From Podochytrium sp. JEL0797 (lineage: Eukaryota; Chytridiomycota; Chytridiomycetes; Chytridiales; Chytriomycetaceae), in the NCBI GenBank assembly GCA_027596195.1, contig JADGJG010000041.1, forward strand, positions 1-64,000: a stretch of 64,000 bases of DNA. Direction: 5' to 3'. Positions 24,276-34,343 of this stretch are shown here, piece after piece; position 1 is the first letter of the stretch; each line of letters starts with the position of its first letter. The position numbers and the translations under genes are program-made. Under the pieces are notes generated by a model. That model did not search any database. It had not been told where the DNA came from and saw only the letters and a program-made list of their open reading frames with translations.

Positions 24276-24588
24276 TGCAAGCGTTGGGGGATCGCGTATG
24301 GAATCACAATATTTGGAAGAACTTGTTCCTTTCCGTTGGACTACCCAGAAACGGATCTACGGGCGAATCACTACGTGGAGAGTTGTTTGGGGAGTGGTCG
24401 TTGAGTGGAATTCTTAGAAGGAGAAAGGATTGGGGTGAATTTTATGGAAAGACCTCTTTCTATTTTTCTCCGAGTTGTCAAAATCTCAAAATGCACAATC
24501 AATCCCAAGCTTTATTTAATTAACTCTCAGAAACGACTATCCGACTCAATAAGGAGAAGAGAAACGTGGACGCAAAGAGAAGTCCAAT
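24276..24588. other. Convergent 3' region, pyruvate kinase 2 / RPL7
   Basis: About 310 bp between the converging pyruvate kinase 2 and L7 genes. Only short, domain-free ORFs are present. It should hold both 3' UTRs. Confidence 0.5.
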
Positions 24589-25559
24589 TTAGTTCATTCT
24601 CTGGACGAGCTCGTTGATCTTGTCCTCACGGTTTCCGCACTCACCACCCTCAATGAAGTGGATGCTCTTCTTACCCTTGAATCCACCGTTGGGGTTGGAG
24701 AGACCGAATGGCCACAAGAAGTTGTTGACCTGCTTGAAGTTGGGGCCGACGGTGTAGATCTCGTGGATGATGTCCTCCATGCAGATGATTCCGTATTTTC
24801 CGAGGGAAGCCTCAATGACAGAGTTGTCGTGGATGGGGATTCTCTGACGGTTGACCTTGGCGAAACCACGCTTGTAGATGATCTCACGGGTGGTCTTCAT
24901 GTTGGGGTATCCCCAAGCAATGTAGGGTCCAACCCATTGGAGCATCTGGAGGGTGGCCTTGTTGAGCTTCACGAAGGTGGCCGAGTTGATCTTGGTCAAA
25001 CGGAGGAGCTGGAGAATCTTTCTGGGCTTGGGGGCAAGCTTGTTGATACCCTTGATACGGACGACAAAGGCGAGCTTGGCCTCGGCGGGGACAAAGAAGG
25101 AGTTGTTGGCCTTGGCGGCACGACGGAGACGGATCTCGTCACGCTCGGCGGCAGAGTATTCCTTCTGGTAGGCCTGGGCGCGCTTGAAGATGACCTGACG
25201 CTTAGCCTTGTTGTCCTTCTTGGTCTGGGCAGCAGCGGCGGTGCGGGCAGCAGCGAGCTTCTCGGTGGTCTCTCTCTTCTTGAGGACGGACTGGGGGACG
25301 GTGACGGTGCTGGGAGTGTCGAATAAGTGGCGTGAATTAGTAGGACTTCGGGTAGTCGTTCGGGAGGTGGGAAAGATGGTGCAGATCCGCAGTGTGTTCG
25401 CATATGTAGATGCAGAAGTTGAAGTGTCAGAGGTTCGCTCGATCATGCCCCCTCTTCTTCGACAGCTGCGCCTCGCAACAACTCGCACAATCACGGCAAG
25501 ATCCACTGGCATGGACAGGCAGCAGGTTAAACAACATCGAACAATACGTACGGAGCCAT
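24589..25559 (-). CDS. RPL7: 60S ribosomal protein L7 (uL30)
   Basis: Large-subunit ribosomal protein, 242 aa from two exons: an 8-nt coding exon (25559-25552, ATGGCTCC) and 25309-24589. The protein starts [20 protein letters not shown], has the basic Ala/Lys-rich N-terminal extension, and then [20 protein letters not shown] and [18 protein letters not shown], the uL30 core. The end is [20 protein letters not shown], typical of eukaryotic L7. The 242-nt intron after the third codon keeps an open frame right through, so a naive ORF would wrongly extend the N-terminus. It is divergent from RPL22 with about 280 bp between start codons, suggesting a shared ribosomal-protein promoter. Confidence 0.95.
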
Positions 25560-25838
25560 TTGTGCTGGTTTGGAGAAAGAAAAAAAAAGATAGGTCGGTG
25601 TTTTCCAAGAAACCTTCTCAAATTGTGAGCAGATGCCCTTCCCGATCCCCCCCTCCCTCCATCCCCACTCACCCTGCACATCGGCCACTCTCACGAATGG
25701 CTCGATCGTGCTTGTTCATCCTTGTACACACGATCTATGCTGTCTGATTGGTGTGATGATGGTGCTGGGGGGAGATGGCCCATGTCCCTGTTTTCTCTCG
25801 ACCAAGTCGTTAACCTCTTTCACTCCCCTCAATAGAAA
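25560..25838. promoter_or_regulatory. Bidirectional promoter between RPL7 and RPL22
   Basis: Two ribosomal-protein genes diverge from this 279-bp stretch. It contains pyrimidine-rich tracts near 25640-25680 and just before the RPL22 ATG. I see no clear TATA box. Shared control is inferred from position only. Confidence 0.5.
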
Positions 25839-26573
25839 ATGGCCCCAGCTGTTAGTATTCATGTCTCCTGTTGATTACCCATGCGTGTCTGTATTGCCCG
25901 CTGCTCGAATTTTGCCGTGATCTGCTTGCGTTGCAAACTGTTGACCGAAAGCCGTGTTGCCCAAGAAAGCGATGCGTGCGAGTACATTTGCAGTTATACA
26001 ACCCGAGTGTGTATTATAAGCAATTGAGTAGCGCTCAATGAGATGCAGTTTGCTCGAACGCTCGAATCGTTGTTCGCTCTTGGTGTTGGGAATTTCGAAA
26101 CCCTTCACCGACAGCAACTTCGCATTAGCAAATGAGTAGCTCTCGCATTGTGGCCTTGTTTGCTCGTCCGCTTATTCTACACATTTCTTGTTGATACTCA
26201 CTCGTTTCTTTTTGCCCTCCAACAGAAGAAGAACGTTACCGTGTCCTACACCGTTGACTGCTCCAAGCCCGCCGGAGACTCCATCTTCGACACTGCCGCC
26301 TTCGAGAAGTTCATCACGGACCGCATCAAGGTTGAGGGACGCACCAACAACCTCGGATCCATCATCAAGATTGCCCGTAACGGAGCCACCCTCACCATCA
26401 CCACTGCCCCCAACACCATTGCCAAGAGATACGTCAAGTACCTCACCAAGAAGTACCTCAAGAAGACCATCGTGTCTGAGTGGCTCCGTGTTGTTGCCGT
26501 GTCCAAGTCTGGATACGAGCTCCGTTACCGTGACAACAACATTGACGGTGATGACGAGGAGGACGAGGAGTAA
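25839..26573 (+). CDS. RPL22: 60S ribosomal protein L22 (eL22)
   Basis: Two exons (25839-25850, coding MAPA, and 26226-26573) give 119 aa. Landmarks of eL22 are YTVDCSKPAGDSIFD, FEKFITDRIKVEGRTNNLG, the KRYVKYLTKKYLKK helix, and the acidic tail DGDDEEDEE. The 375-nt intron is long for this genome and follows the fourth codon, matching the start-proximal intron of the divergent RPL7 gene. I looked for box C/D or H/ACA snoRNA signatures in the intron and found none that hold together. Confidence 0.95.
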
Positions 26574-26643
26574 ATGCGATCTTCCTTTTTGCTGGCCAGA
26601 TTTCTTCAACCCGATGGAGTAGCATATTCTCCAGTTGATATTC

Positions 26644-26649
26644 AATAAA
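26644..26649 (+). terminator. AATAAA poly(A) signal of RPL22
   Basis: The hexamer lies 71 bp after the stop codon, between RPL22 and the AP-1 gamma gene. Confidence 0.5.
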
Positions 26650-26778
26650 TCGTTGTTGAAGTCGACACTGTTTCCCTTTTAAAATGTTATTTGTTGGAGG
26701 TTTGAACGAGACGTCCCTGTGACCGAAAACAAACCAAGAAATCCATCTTTTTCCAGCACTGCCCAAGTTCCCGACACC

Positions 26779-29700
26779 ATGGACAAACTCATCAACAAGC
26801 TCGTTGTGACCAAGCTAAAAGACATGATCAAGGCAATCCGGGCTGCCAAAACCATGGCGGACGAGCGGGCGGTGATTGCAAAGGAGAGTGCCTTCATCCG
26901 CACGGCCATCAAGGAAGAGACGGTTGAAACGAGATACATTAACGTGCAGAAGCTGCTCTACATTTTCATGCTGGGATATCCTGCGCATTTCGGGCAGATC
27001 GAGTGTTTGAAGCTGGGTATGTGTTCCAGTGCAGGCTAATTTTCTAGTTCTTGCCCCCGCGCTCTCGTTCGATGTTGGATCACAATTCGAAGCATCGCCT
27101 TGCTTTCAAGCGAATGCATATACTCTCCTTGTTACCATGCGCCTGCTTGGCTAACGCTTTCTTGCAGTCGCTGGCCAGCGGTACTCTGATAAAAGACTTG
27201 GTTACCTCGGCATCATGCTGCTCATGGATGAGGCGCAAGAAACGCTTACGCTGGTCACCAACTGTCTGCAAAAGTGAGTGTCTGTGGAGGGGCCAGGGGG
27301 GTCGCTTTCGAAGCTTGATTGACCGAAAAACATCACCCAGCGACATGAACAACGCCAACGTGTTTATTTCCGGCCTTGCAATCACTACATTGGGCAACAT
27401 CGCGTCTCCCGAAATGGCGAGAGACTTGTGCAGCGACGTGGAGAAGATGCTGGGGAGCCCGAACGCTTATATTCGCAAAAAGGTGAGCGCGACGTGTTTT
27501 CTCTCTTCGGGATGAGCACATTATGCTAACCATATTCCGATTGTCTATCAGGCAGCACTCTGTGCAATTAGAATCATCAAAAAAGTGCCCGACTTGATTG
27601 AAAACTTCTTGGAAAAGGCCAAAGATATGGTCAAGGAGACGAACGAGTCGAGTTTGCTGACGGGAATCAGTTTGGAGATTGAAATGTGCAAACTGGATCC
27701 GGAGTTTGTTATTCCGCAATTGAAGGAGGTTAGTAACTTTTCCCCGGGGGTCGTTGCTTCCGATTCGCGCAGGGGATCCTTCTCGCCACTCGAACTTGGG
27801 CGTGGGGACTCGTCACTGCCATTCCTTTCACTGGTCAGATCTCACGCTTTTCCACCATTTCCAGCAAGTCCCCCTGATCGTCAAACGCCTCAAAAACTTG
27901 ATCACGACCGGCTTCAGCCCCGAACACGACGTTGGAGGTGTCACGGACCCATTCCTCCAAGTCAAAATCCTCCGCCTTCTCCGCATCCTCGGCGCCGCCG
28001 ACCCGCACACCTCCGAGCTCATGAACGACGTTCTCGCCCAAGTCGCAACCACGACCGAATCCTCCAAAAACGTTGGCAACTCGGTGCTCTACGAAGCCGT
28101 GCTCACCATCATGGGCATTGAGGCCGAACAAGCCGTGCAGATTCTCGCCATCAACATTCTCGGCAAATTCCTCGGAAACAGCGACAACAACATTCGCTAC
28201 GTTGCGTTGACAACCTTGACGAGGACGTACCATTCCTCGCTGTTGAGTGCGCAGGAGGGAACCACGTCGTTGCAGAGACACCGGGCCACGATTCTCGCTT
28301 GCTTGAGGGACGAAGACACGACCCTCCGCGCCAAGGCGTTGGATTTGTCGTTCCATTTGATCACTCCGAGCACCGTGCCCGCGCTCATGAAGGAGTTGTT
28401 GTACCATCTCGAAACGAGTATTGATATCGGGCCTGACGCGAGATCCTCGCTTGCCAAGAAGCTTGTGGAGCATGCCGCGCTGTACCGCGTTTCGAAAGTG
28501 TGGGAGTTGTTGGTGAACTTGCGTGTGTTGCTGTTGGCGGGTGACGCGAGGGGGATTGACCCTGTGGTGTACAATTTCATTAAACTCGTGAGCGTGGCGG
28601 GGGAGGATTTGCAGGTGCTCGCGACGAGGCGATTGTTTTGGAGTGTGGCAAAGGGTGGAGATTTGGTGGGTGTGAAGGAAGGGTTCGTGTTGGCCATGAC
28701 CTGGTGTTGTGGCGAATTTGGTGATTTGTTGGTGGATGGGGGATTCATGAGTGCGAGTTCGGACGATGTGGACTTGGGTGGAGGGGATTTGGGATGTCAA
28801 GATGCGGTTGGGTATTACGATTCTGCGCCAAGTGAGAAGGACGTTGTGGATTTGCTGGAGGCGGTGCTGAAGGGACATTTTGCAACGGCGACGGTCAAGA
28901 GTTATATTGTGACGGCTTTGGTAAAGCTGTCTGCGAGATTTGGGGATGACGATGTGTTGCAGTGAGTTTTTTTTCTTTGGTTCGTTTCCAAACACTTGTT
29001 ACTGATTCTCACCCCAAAGGAAAATCGACCACTTGATTCAAAAATACCAAACGAATATGGACATGGAAATCCAAGCGCGAGCTGTTGAGTTCAGTGCCAT
29101 TTCGCAGCTCGAGCTGGACGTCAAATTCGGATTGCTTGAACGCATGCCCGTGTTGGAAATCGCAGTCAAGGAGGAAGAGGTGAAGGGAACTGGCGAAAAT
29201 CTTGTCACTGGTACGCAATCTAAGTGTGTTAGCGGGCTATTTCTGACTTTTCCCGGTTTTTTCAGAGTCTCTCAGAAACTCGACTGTTTCTTTGACGGCG
29301 GCCACGCGAAAATCCGGCACACAACCGGTCGTTTCCGCCGTCCAAGATTTGTTGGATCTCAACTTTGATATGACCCCATCGACAACGAATAACGCATCGG
29401 TGCCTTCCGTAAGCGCACTTCAGCTTCTCTCAAGAATCAATGCACTCACAGCGATCTTTATCTAGAATCATCTCGCGGAACTCTTTGGTGGAATCTCCCT
29501 CGTTCCCACCGCCGTCACAAACGGATCCACACCGACTGCTCCCATCGGAACCGACATTTTGTCCAACCTGTTTTCCGGCAACACCCCCGCACCAAACCCT
29601 CTCGCCGGGCTGGATCCCTTTTCAAACTCCGCCCCCCCAGCATCCGCTGCCATTCCCGAACAATCGCGCCGCCTCTGTTTCGAAAAGGCCAACCTCAAAA

Positions 29701-30065
29701 TCTACCTCGCCCCCCTTCGGTCCGCAGACGGCAAAACGGTGGACATCACAGCGACGTTTGAGAATGGCGGATTCTCGGCCGTCACGAACCTGTCGTTCCA
29801 AGTGGCTGTGCCAAAGAGCCTGCGTTTGCAAATCAACCCGCCGAGTTCAACGTTTATTCCACCGGCGGGGAGTGCCACACAGACGATGCGTATTGAGAAT
29901 CCGTCGATGGTATGTATTTCCTTTTTGATTGGTGTGCAATTTTGCGTATTTGAGACTGACCCTTGTTGGCGTGTTCTTTAGGCGGTTGTCAAGCTTCGAT
30001 TAAAAATTGGGTTCATGGCTGGAAATGAGGGAATTGATGAAATTGCAGAGTGTTCTGGCCTTTGA
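26779..30065 (+). CDS. APL4: AP-1 complex subunit gamma (adaptin)
   Basis: Large subunit of the clathrin adaptor AP-1, sorting cargo between the trans-Golgi and endosomes. About nine exons run from [20 protein letters not shown] to a short C-terminal ear. The adaptin trunk contains [52 protein letters not shown] and the DFF-type armadillo repeats, including [19 protein letters not shown] and [20 protein letters not shown] Ser/Thr/Pro/Asn-rich hinge (about 29290-29660) includes DLLDLN, a clathrin-box-like motif. The appendage ear ([12 protein letters not shown] to the end) is the gamma type. The last intron (about 29909-29981) precedes a 28-codon final exon. The gene is intact. Confidence 0.93.
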
Positions 30066-30202
30066 AAAAAGGTAGAGAAATATGACATAAAGCCAGCAGT
30101 ATTATTTTTTATTGGCAGATTCATGAAATGAATTTTAGAATTTAACGTAACACAAACGGCACAAGGGAAAATAATCACACTAAAATTCCATAACGGAAAA
30201 GA

Positions 30203-30793
30203 ATGCAACGCGCCACCCCCACTTCCATCACGTCACCCGTGACCATCATCTGCGTGATGCACGTGCACAACGGCAACGATTCAGAAATGTGCCACTCGTT
30301 TCCAAGAGCCACCACAATTTCACACCCACAGGCCGTGTCTCGCTCCTACTCGGTGGGGGCTGCAAAAGACACAACTGCAAGTCGGGGTCACCCACAAGAA
30401 TCACCGAGCACTCTGTATTCAAGCTCCATAGAACCCGAATCGGGCTTCAGACATGAATCCAAATCCTGCCAAACGAGTGAAGACCCCATCATGATCAACC
30501 CACCCCGCATGACTCGGTCTCGCACAGTGGGGCACGCCACCCTTCCAAAACTGAACGAACGAGATTTCTCGACCCTGTTTGACCTTGTCGCAACAGTCTC
30601 CAAAGGTTCGATGCCACGGCTTTCGCGTAAGCCGTTGCCGGTACCTCCAGTGGTGGTGATTCCGGCAAGAAAGTCTTCTCTCGAGGGTGGGTTTTATTTG
30701 CCGTTGAATTCTCGGGATGGCTGGGAATTTGGGGATCTTTTGGAGGATGCCGAGGACGGTGGATGGTCTCCAGCCACGACGCTGGATATCTGA
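30203..30793 (+). CDS. Hypothetical protein, 196 aa
   Basis: Single open frame with no recognised domain. The sequence is rich in Ser, Thr, Pro and Arg and contains phosphorylation-like motifs such as SRSYSV and RSRTVG. The C-terminal part is more ordered and acidic (GWEFGDLLEDAEDGGW). There is no signal peptide or membrane segment. The residue composition looks protein-like rather than random, but without homology the gene call is uncertain. It lies 138 bp after AP-1 gamma on the same strand and is followed by AATAAA near 30851. Confidence 0.45.
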   Translation: MQRATPTSITSPVTIICVMHVHNGNDSEMCHSFPRATTISHPQAVSRSYSVGAAKDTTASRGHPQESPSTLYSSSIEPESGFRHESKSCQTSEDPIMINPPRMTRSRTVGHATLPKLNERDFSTLFDLVATVSKGSMPRLSRKPLPVPPVVVIPARKSSLEGGFYLPLNSRDGWEFGDLLEDAEDGGWSPATTLDI

Positions 30794-31741
30794 AAACATT
30801 TGTATATTGTGTGTGTGTAAATACTTTAATTCCGCTGTAAAATAAGAAGTAATAAAGATTTGATTCAGTGAAATTCCTGTCCGAACCCCGTCCTCAGAAG
30901 GAAGACGACTCCAAATCCACACCCGTGCGGGTCGAGCCGCTGAATTGGAGGTCTGATGGGTCGAACCGATATGTGTGGTCTTTGTCCTCACCACCACGGG
31001 TTTCGTAGTCCAATTTGGCAGCGTGGTTGCCAATTTTGTTTGGACGCGATTCGACATAATAAAAAAAATTTAGTATAGGTCGTTCCTATGAAAAAGCAAA
31101 TGGAGGCGGGGGGGATACAGCGTGAACCAAAATATGGTTGGGGCTGAGCTGCCCAAATCTTTTCCTTCTTAACCCTCGGCAAGCTCTTACGTTCCAGCTT
31201 TATGCAGGAAACATAAAACCACGGACATTATTCGAAACCAGAGTCACCCCCATACCTAATTTAAACTCGCAAAACAATATCGCACGCGGATCCATCGGTA
31301 ACCCCTGTGTCATGAATCAACCCCCCCCCCCCCCCCCCCCCCCTCCACATTCTGCCGCATCAGTTTCCGAAACAACAACAAACCGCGCCTCATCGAAATC
31401 CACTTAAGATCCTGCATGAGTTGCTGCACCTAATCCGCCGCTTGAATCGGAAATCGTCGACAGTGGGAACGCGGCAACGCGTTTGGACTCTCATGCCCGC
31501 AACGCACCTTCCCCCAAAAAGACACTCACGTATTTGCGCGCCGATTGTGGTGGCTTTTGAACGAAAAAGGCGTTTCGGGCCTCACGATTCTTTGCGATTT
31601 GCTGAAAGGGAGTTGGTATGAAATGTCTGGCGTCGACACCCAACGTCACTGTCGCGCAATAAAATAAACCGCAATTCGATAATTCTCATTTCTTTATTTT
31701 GAAAACGAAACGCGAATCCAAAAGGGAATCAGAAGTCCGAT
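30794..31741. other. Gene-free region with 23-nt poly-C tract
   Basis: No supported gene. A C run occupies 31321-31343. Short ORFs around it are explained by the homopolymer and by chance. The right part must contain the zuotin 3' UTR (minus strand), with an AATAAA on the minus strand near 31695-31700. Confidence 0.5.
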
Positions 31742-33901
31742 TTATTTCTTGCCAGACTTGGACTTGATGGCATTGGCCAAATCCTTCATGCGCTGCTTCA
31801 CCTCCTTGACGTTCTTGCCCGTAATCTCGTTGGCAATCGACTCCCATCTCTTGGCAGGCGCCGCCGAGAACTGAGCAGCAGGGTACTTTTTCAAACCGTC
31901 CTCCAACTGCTGCTGTTGAGCAGCCGACCAGGTGTCGTTTTCGGGGAGCACGAATCCTCCAGTGGTGGTTCCAGCAGCAGGAGCAGCAGCCTTGGCAGCA
32001 ACAGCAGGGATGGCCAAGTCCGAGTTCATCTCCTTGCGGTCCGTCGCCTTCTCCTTGATTTCAGGGGCCTTCTTCTTGGCGGCCGCATCGGCAGCAGCAG
32101 ACTGCAACGCGTTGCGCTCAGCCATGGTGGCGTCCTGCATCTCCTTGCTCTTCTTGATGCACTCGTCGGCGGCACGCTCGTTGGACTCGGATGGGTTCTC
32201 GACTCCGTGCAAGTTGACGTAGTCAGCGATCTTCTCCCATCGCGACACGGTTCCACCGGGGAGCTGCTTGATTCCCTTGATGAGGGCCGTAGTCTCCTTG
32301 GCGGTCCAAGCGGCCTTGGCCTTCTTGACAATCGTGATTCCAGCAGTGGTGGCAGCCTTGGCCGCAGCAACCTTCTCAGCCTCGGCATCCTGACGCGTCT
32401 TGAGAATCGCGAGCTCCTCGACAAACACCGTGTTCAAGGCAGAAGCACCTCCCGCAACGTTGGCCTCCAAACGCTCCTTGAACTCCTCCAACTGCCACAA
32501 CTCAGACGCCTCCAACAACGCCGTAAACTTGACAAGCTGGTCCTCGACCTCGCTCGACTTGGGCTTGGCTCCGAGGAACGAGTTGTGGTCCGCGAAAATG
32601 GCCTTGATGGCGTTACGCGTCTTACGCGCCATCTTCTTGTGCGCCTCGCGCTCCTTCTTTTCGGCCTCGCGCACCTCCTTTTCTTGGGCAGCAACGGCTT
32701 CGGCGGCAACGCGGGCTTCTTCGGCGAGACGAGCGGCCTCCTCGGCTTCCTTCTTGCCCGCGTTCTCCTTGGCGTACTTTTTGGCCTCGCGAGCAGCCTT
32801 CTCCTCCTCCTTTCTCTTTTGGATACGCGGGTCGAGCTTCATGGCGGCTTCGATGAACTTGATGACACGCTGGTTGTCCTCCTTCTTCAGGCGGGAACGG
32901 TTGGCACGGTTCTTCTTGTCTGAAAAAAGTCATGAATCAATCAAATCATCAGAGAGGGTGCGAGCAGAGTCTCACGCGAAAGGAAACAACAACGAAAACG
33001 ATTCTTACCCAACCAACGCTTGGCTTCACGCGACTCGTCGAGTCCCTCCTCCTTCTCATCCATAAACTCAAACGTTCTCCACGAATCAAAGTTGATCCAC
33101 AGACGGTAGAATTCGTCCACCTCCTCGCGGGTCGAGTTCTCGTCTCCGAGCTTGGAGTTCTGGCACACGGGGTCCTTGGAGAAACGGGATTCCTTCTCGA
33201 AGGCGGGTCCAAAGACGGCGTAAAAGTCTTGGCCCTTCTTCAAGGTGATGGGAACAGCCTCCTCAAATGTTGGGTCGCACGAGTCAAACTGGCGACGCTT
33301 GGTAGGATCGGTGATGATTTCCCAGGCCTTTTGGAGACATTTGAAGTAGGCGTCGTCGTTGGTGCGGCCTGAGGCAGCGGCCTTCTTGTCGGGGCTGTTT
33401 GGGTGGGTGGTGAGTGATGAGCGTGAATTTGGGAGACAGAAACCGAAGGATACGCACTGGTGCTTCAAGACCTTTCTGCGGTAGGCCGTCTTGATGTCGG
33501 CATCCGTGGCTCTCCATCTGAGTCTCGCGATTCCGAGGATGGCGTAGTGGTCCTGGGTCTGTGAAGGAGTGAGTAGTTGGCCAGAAGAAGGCACAAACAA
33601 GAGAAAGACAAACCTTCCAGTTGTCTGGGTTCACGGCCAGAAGCTCCTTGGTCTCCTCCTCGTCGATCCACTCGTCGTTGTCGCCATCGTCGGCACCACG
33701 CAGGGCAGCCTCGAGCTCCCAGTCCTGGGTCAGCGAGCGCTTGTTGGCGACGCGGCGGAGCACGGCAAGGAACTCGGCGCCGTGCGGCTCGACACGGCCA
33801 CTCTTGACCGGCGAGATGCGCTTGTGGATGCGCGCGCTCTGCTCGCTGGTCCACGACGCGGGTGGTGGGGGGAGCAAAAACTCGGAGAGGTCGATGCTCA
33901 T
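31742..33901 (-). CDS. ZUO1: Zuotin/MPP11 ribosome-associated J-protein with SANT domains
   Basis: J-domain co-chaperone that works with Ssz1 and Ssb-type Hsp70 at the ribosome tunnel exit. The N-terminal exon ends in an acidic segment. The J-domain begins DHYAILGI, and its HPD motif is created by splicing, the His codon being split by the intron next to LKH. The zuotin homology region follows (GPAFEKESRFS, then FYRLWINFDSWRTFEF), then the long charged helix of KEEEKAAREAKKYAKENA type. The C-terminus has two SANT/Myb-like repeats, WTAKETTALIKGIKQLPGG and WSAAQQQQLEDGLKKYP. This places it with MPP11/DNAJC2-like proteins; budding yeast Zuo1 lacks SANT domains. Intact, roughly 630 aa. Confidence 0.94.
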
Positions 33902-34343
33902 GTTCTGTTGAAGAAAAAAAAAGTATATGCCGTGGCAGAAAAAAGGGAAAAGGAAAAGGTTTTATATAATAGTATTAAAACATTACTGCCACGGCTTTTA
34001 TCCCGTCGCAGAGAATAACACTCATCAATGCGGCCCAATCAACGCGGGCATGAAAGTTTCGGAAGAGTTTGAAAAGAAAGGGGAGGTTGGAAGGATATGC
34101 CACAATGATGGAAAGGGTGGCGGGCACGACGACAGGCTGACCGAGCTTCCCACCATGGTGGTGCCCACGGGGGTGCCACGGGGCCCTTATTTTCGAGAAT
34201 CTCCGCGGATCTCCAAATTTGGGCTTGCCGCCTAGAGACACAAATAAGATCAAAATCGAGATCTCGCTCCATTCAACGTGGAGATCTAAAAAGCGAGATC
34301 TGAGCGCACTCGCTTCTTTCAAAAAAAGTCTCTCGAAAACGCG
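33902..34343. promoter_or_regulatory. Divergent promoter region, zuotin / Cys-rich secreted protein
   Basis: About 440 bp between two divergent start codons. I see no clear TATA box. ORFs on either strand are short and domain-free. Confidence 0.4.

Noticed and set aside
25310..26225. Possible snoRNAs in the RPL7 and RPL22 introns
   Set aside because: An ATGATCG-like and a CTGA sequence in the RPL7 intron are too close together for a box C/D RNA. An ATACAA H-box-like motif in the RPL22 intron has no ACA at the right distance.
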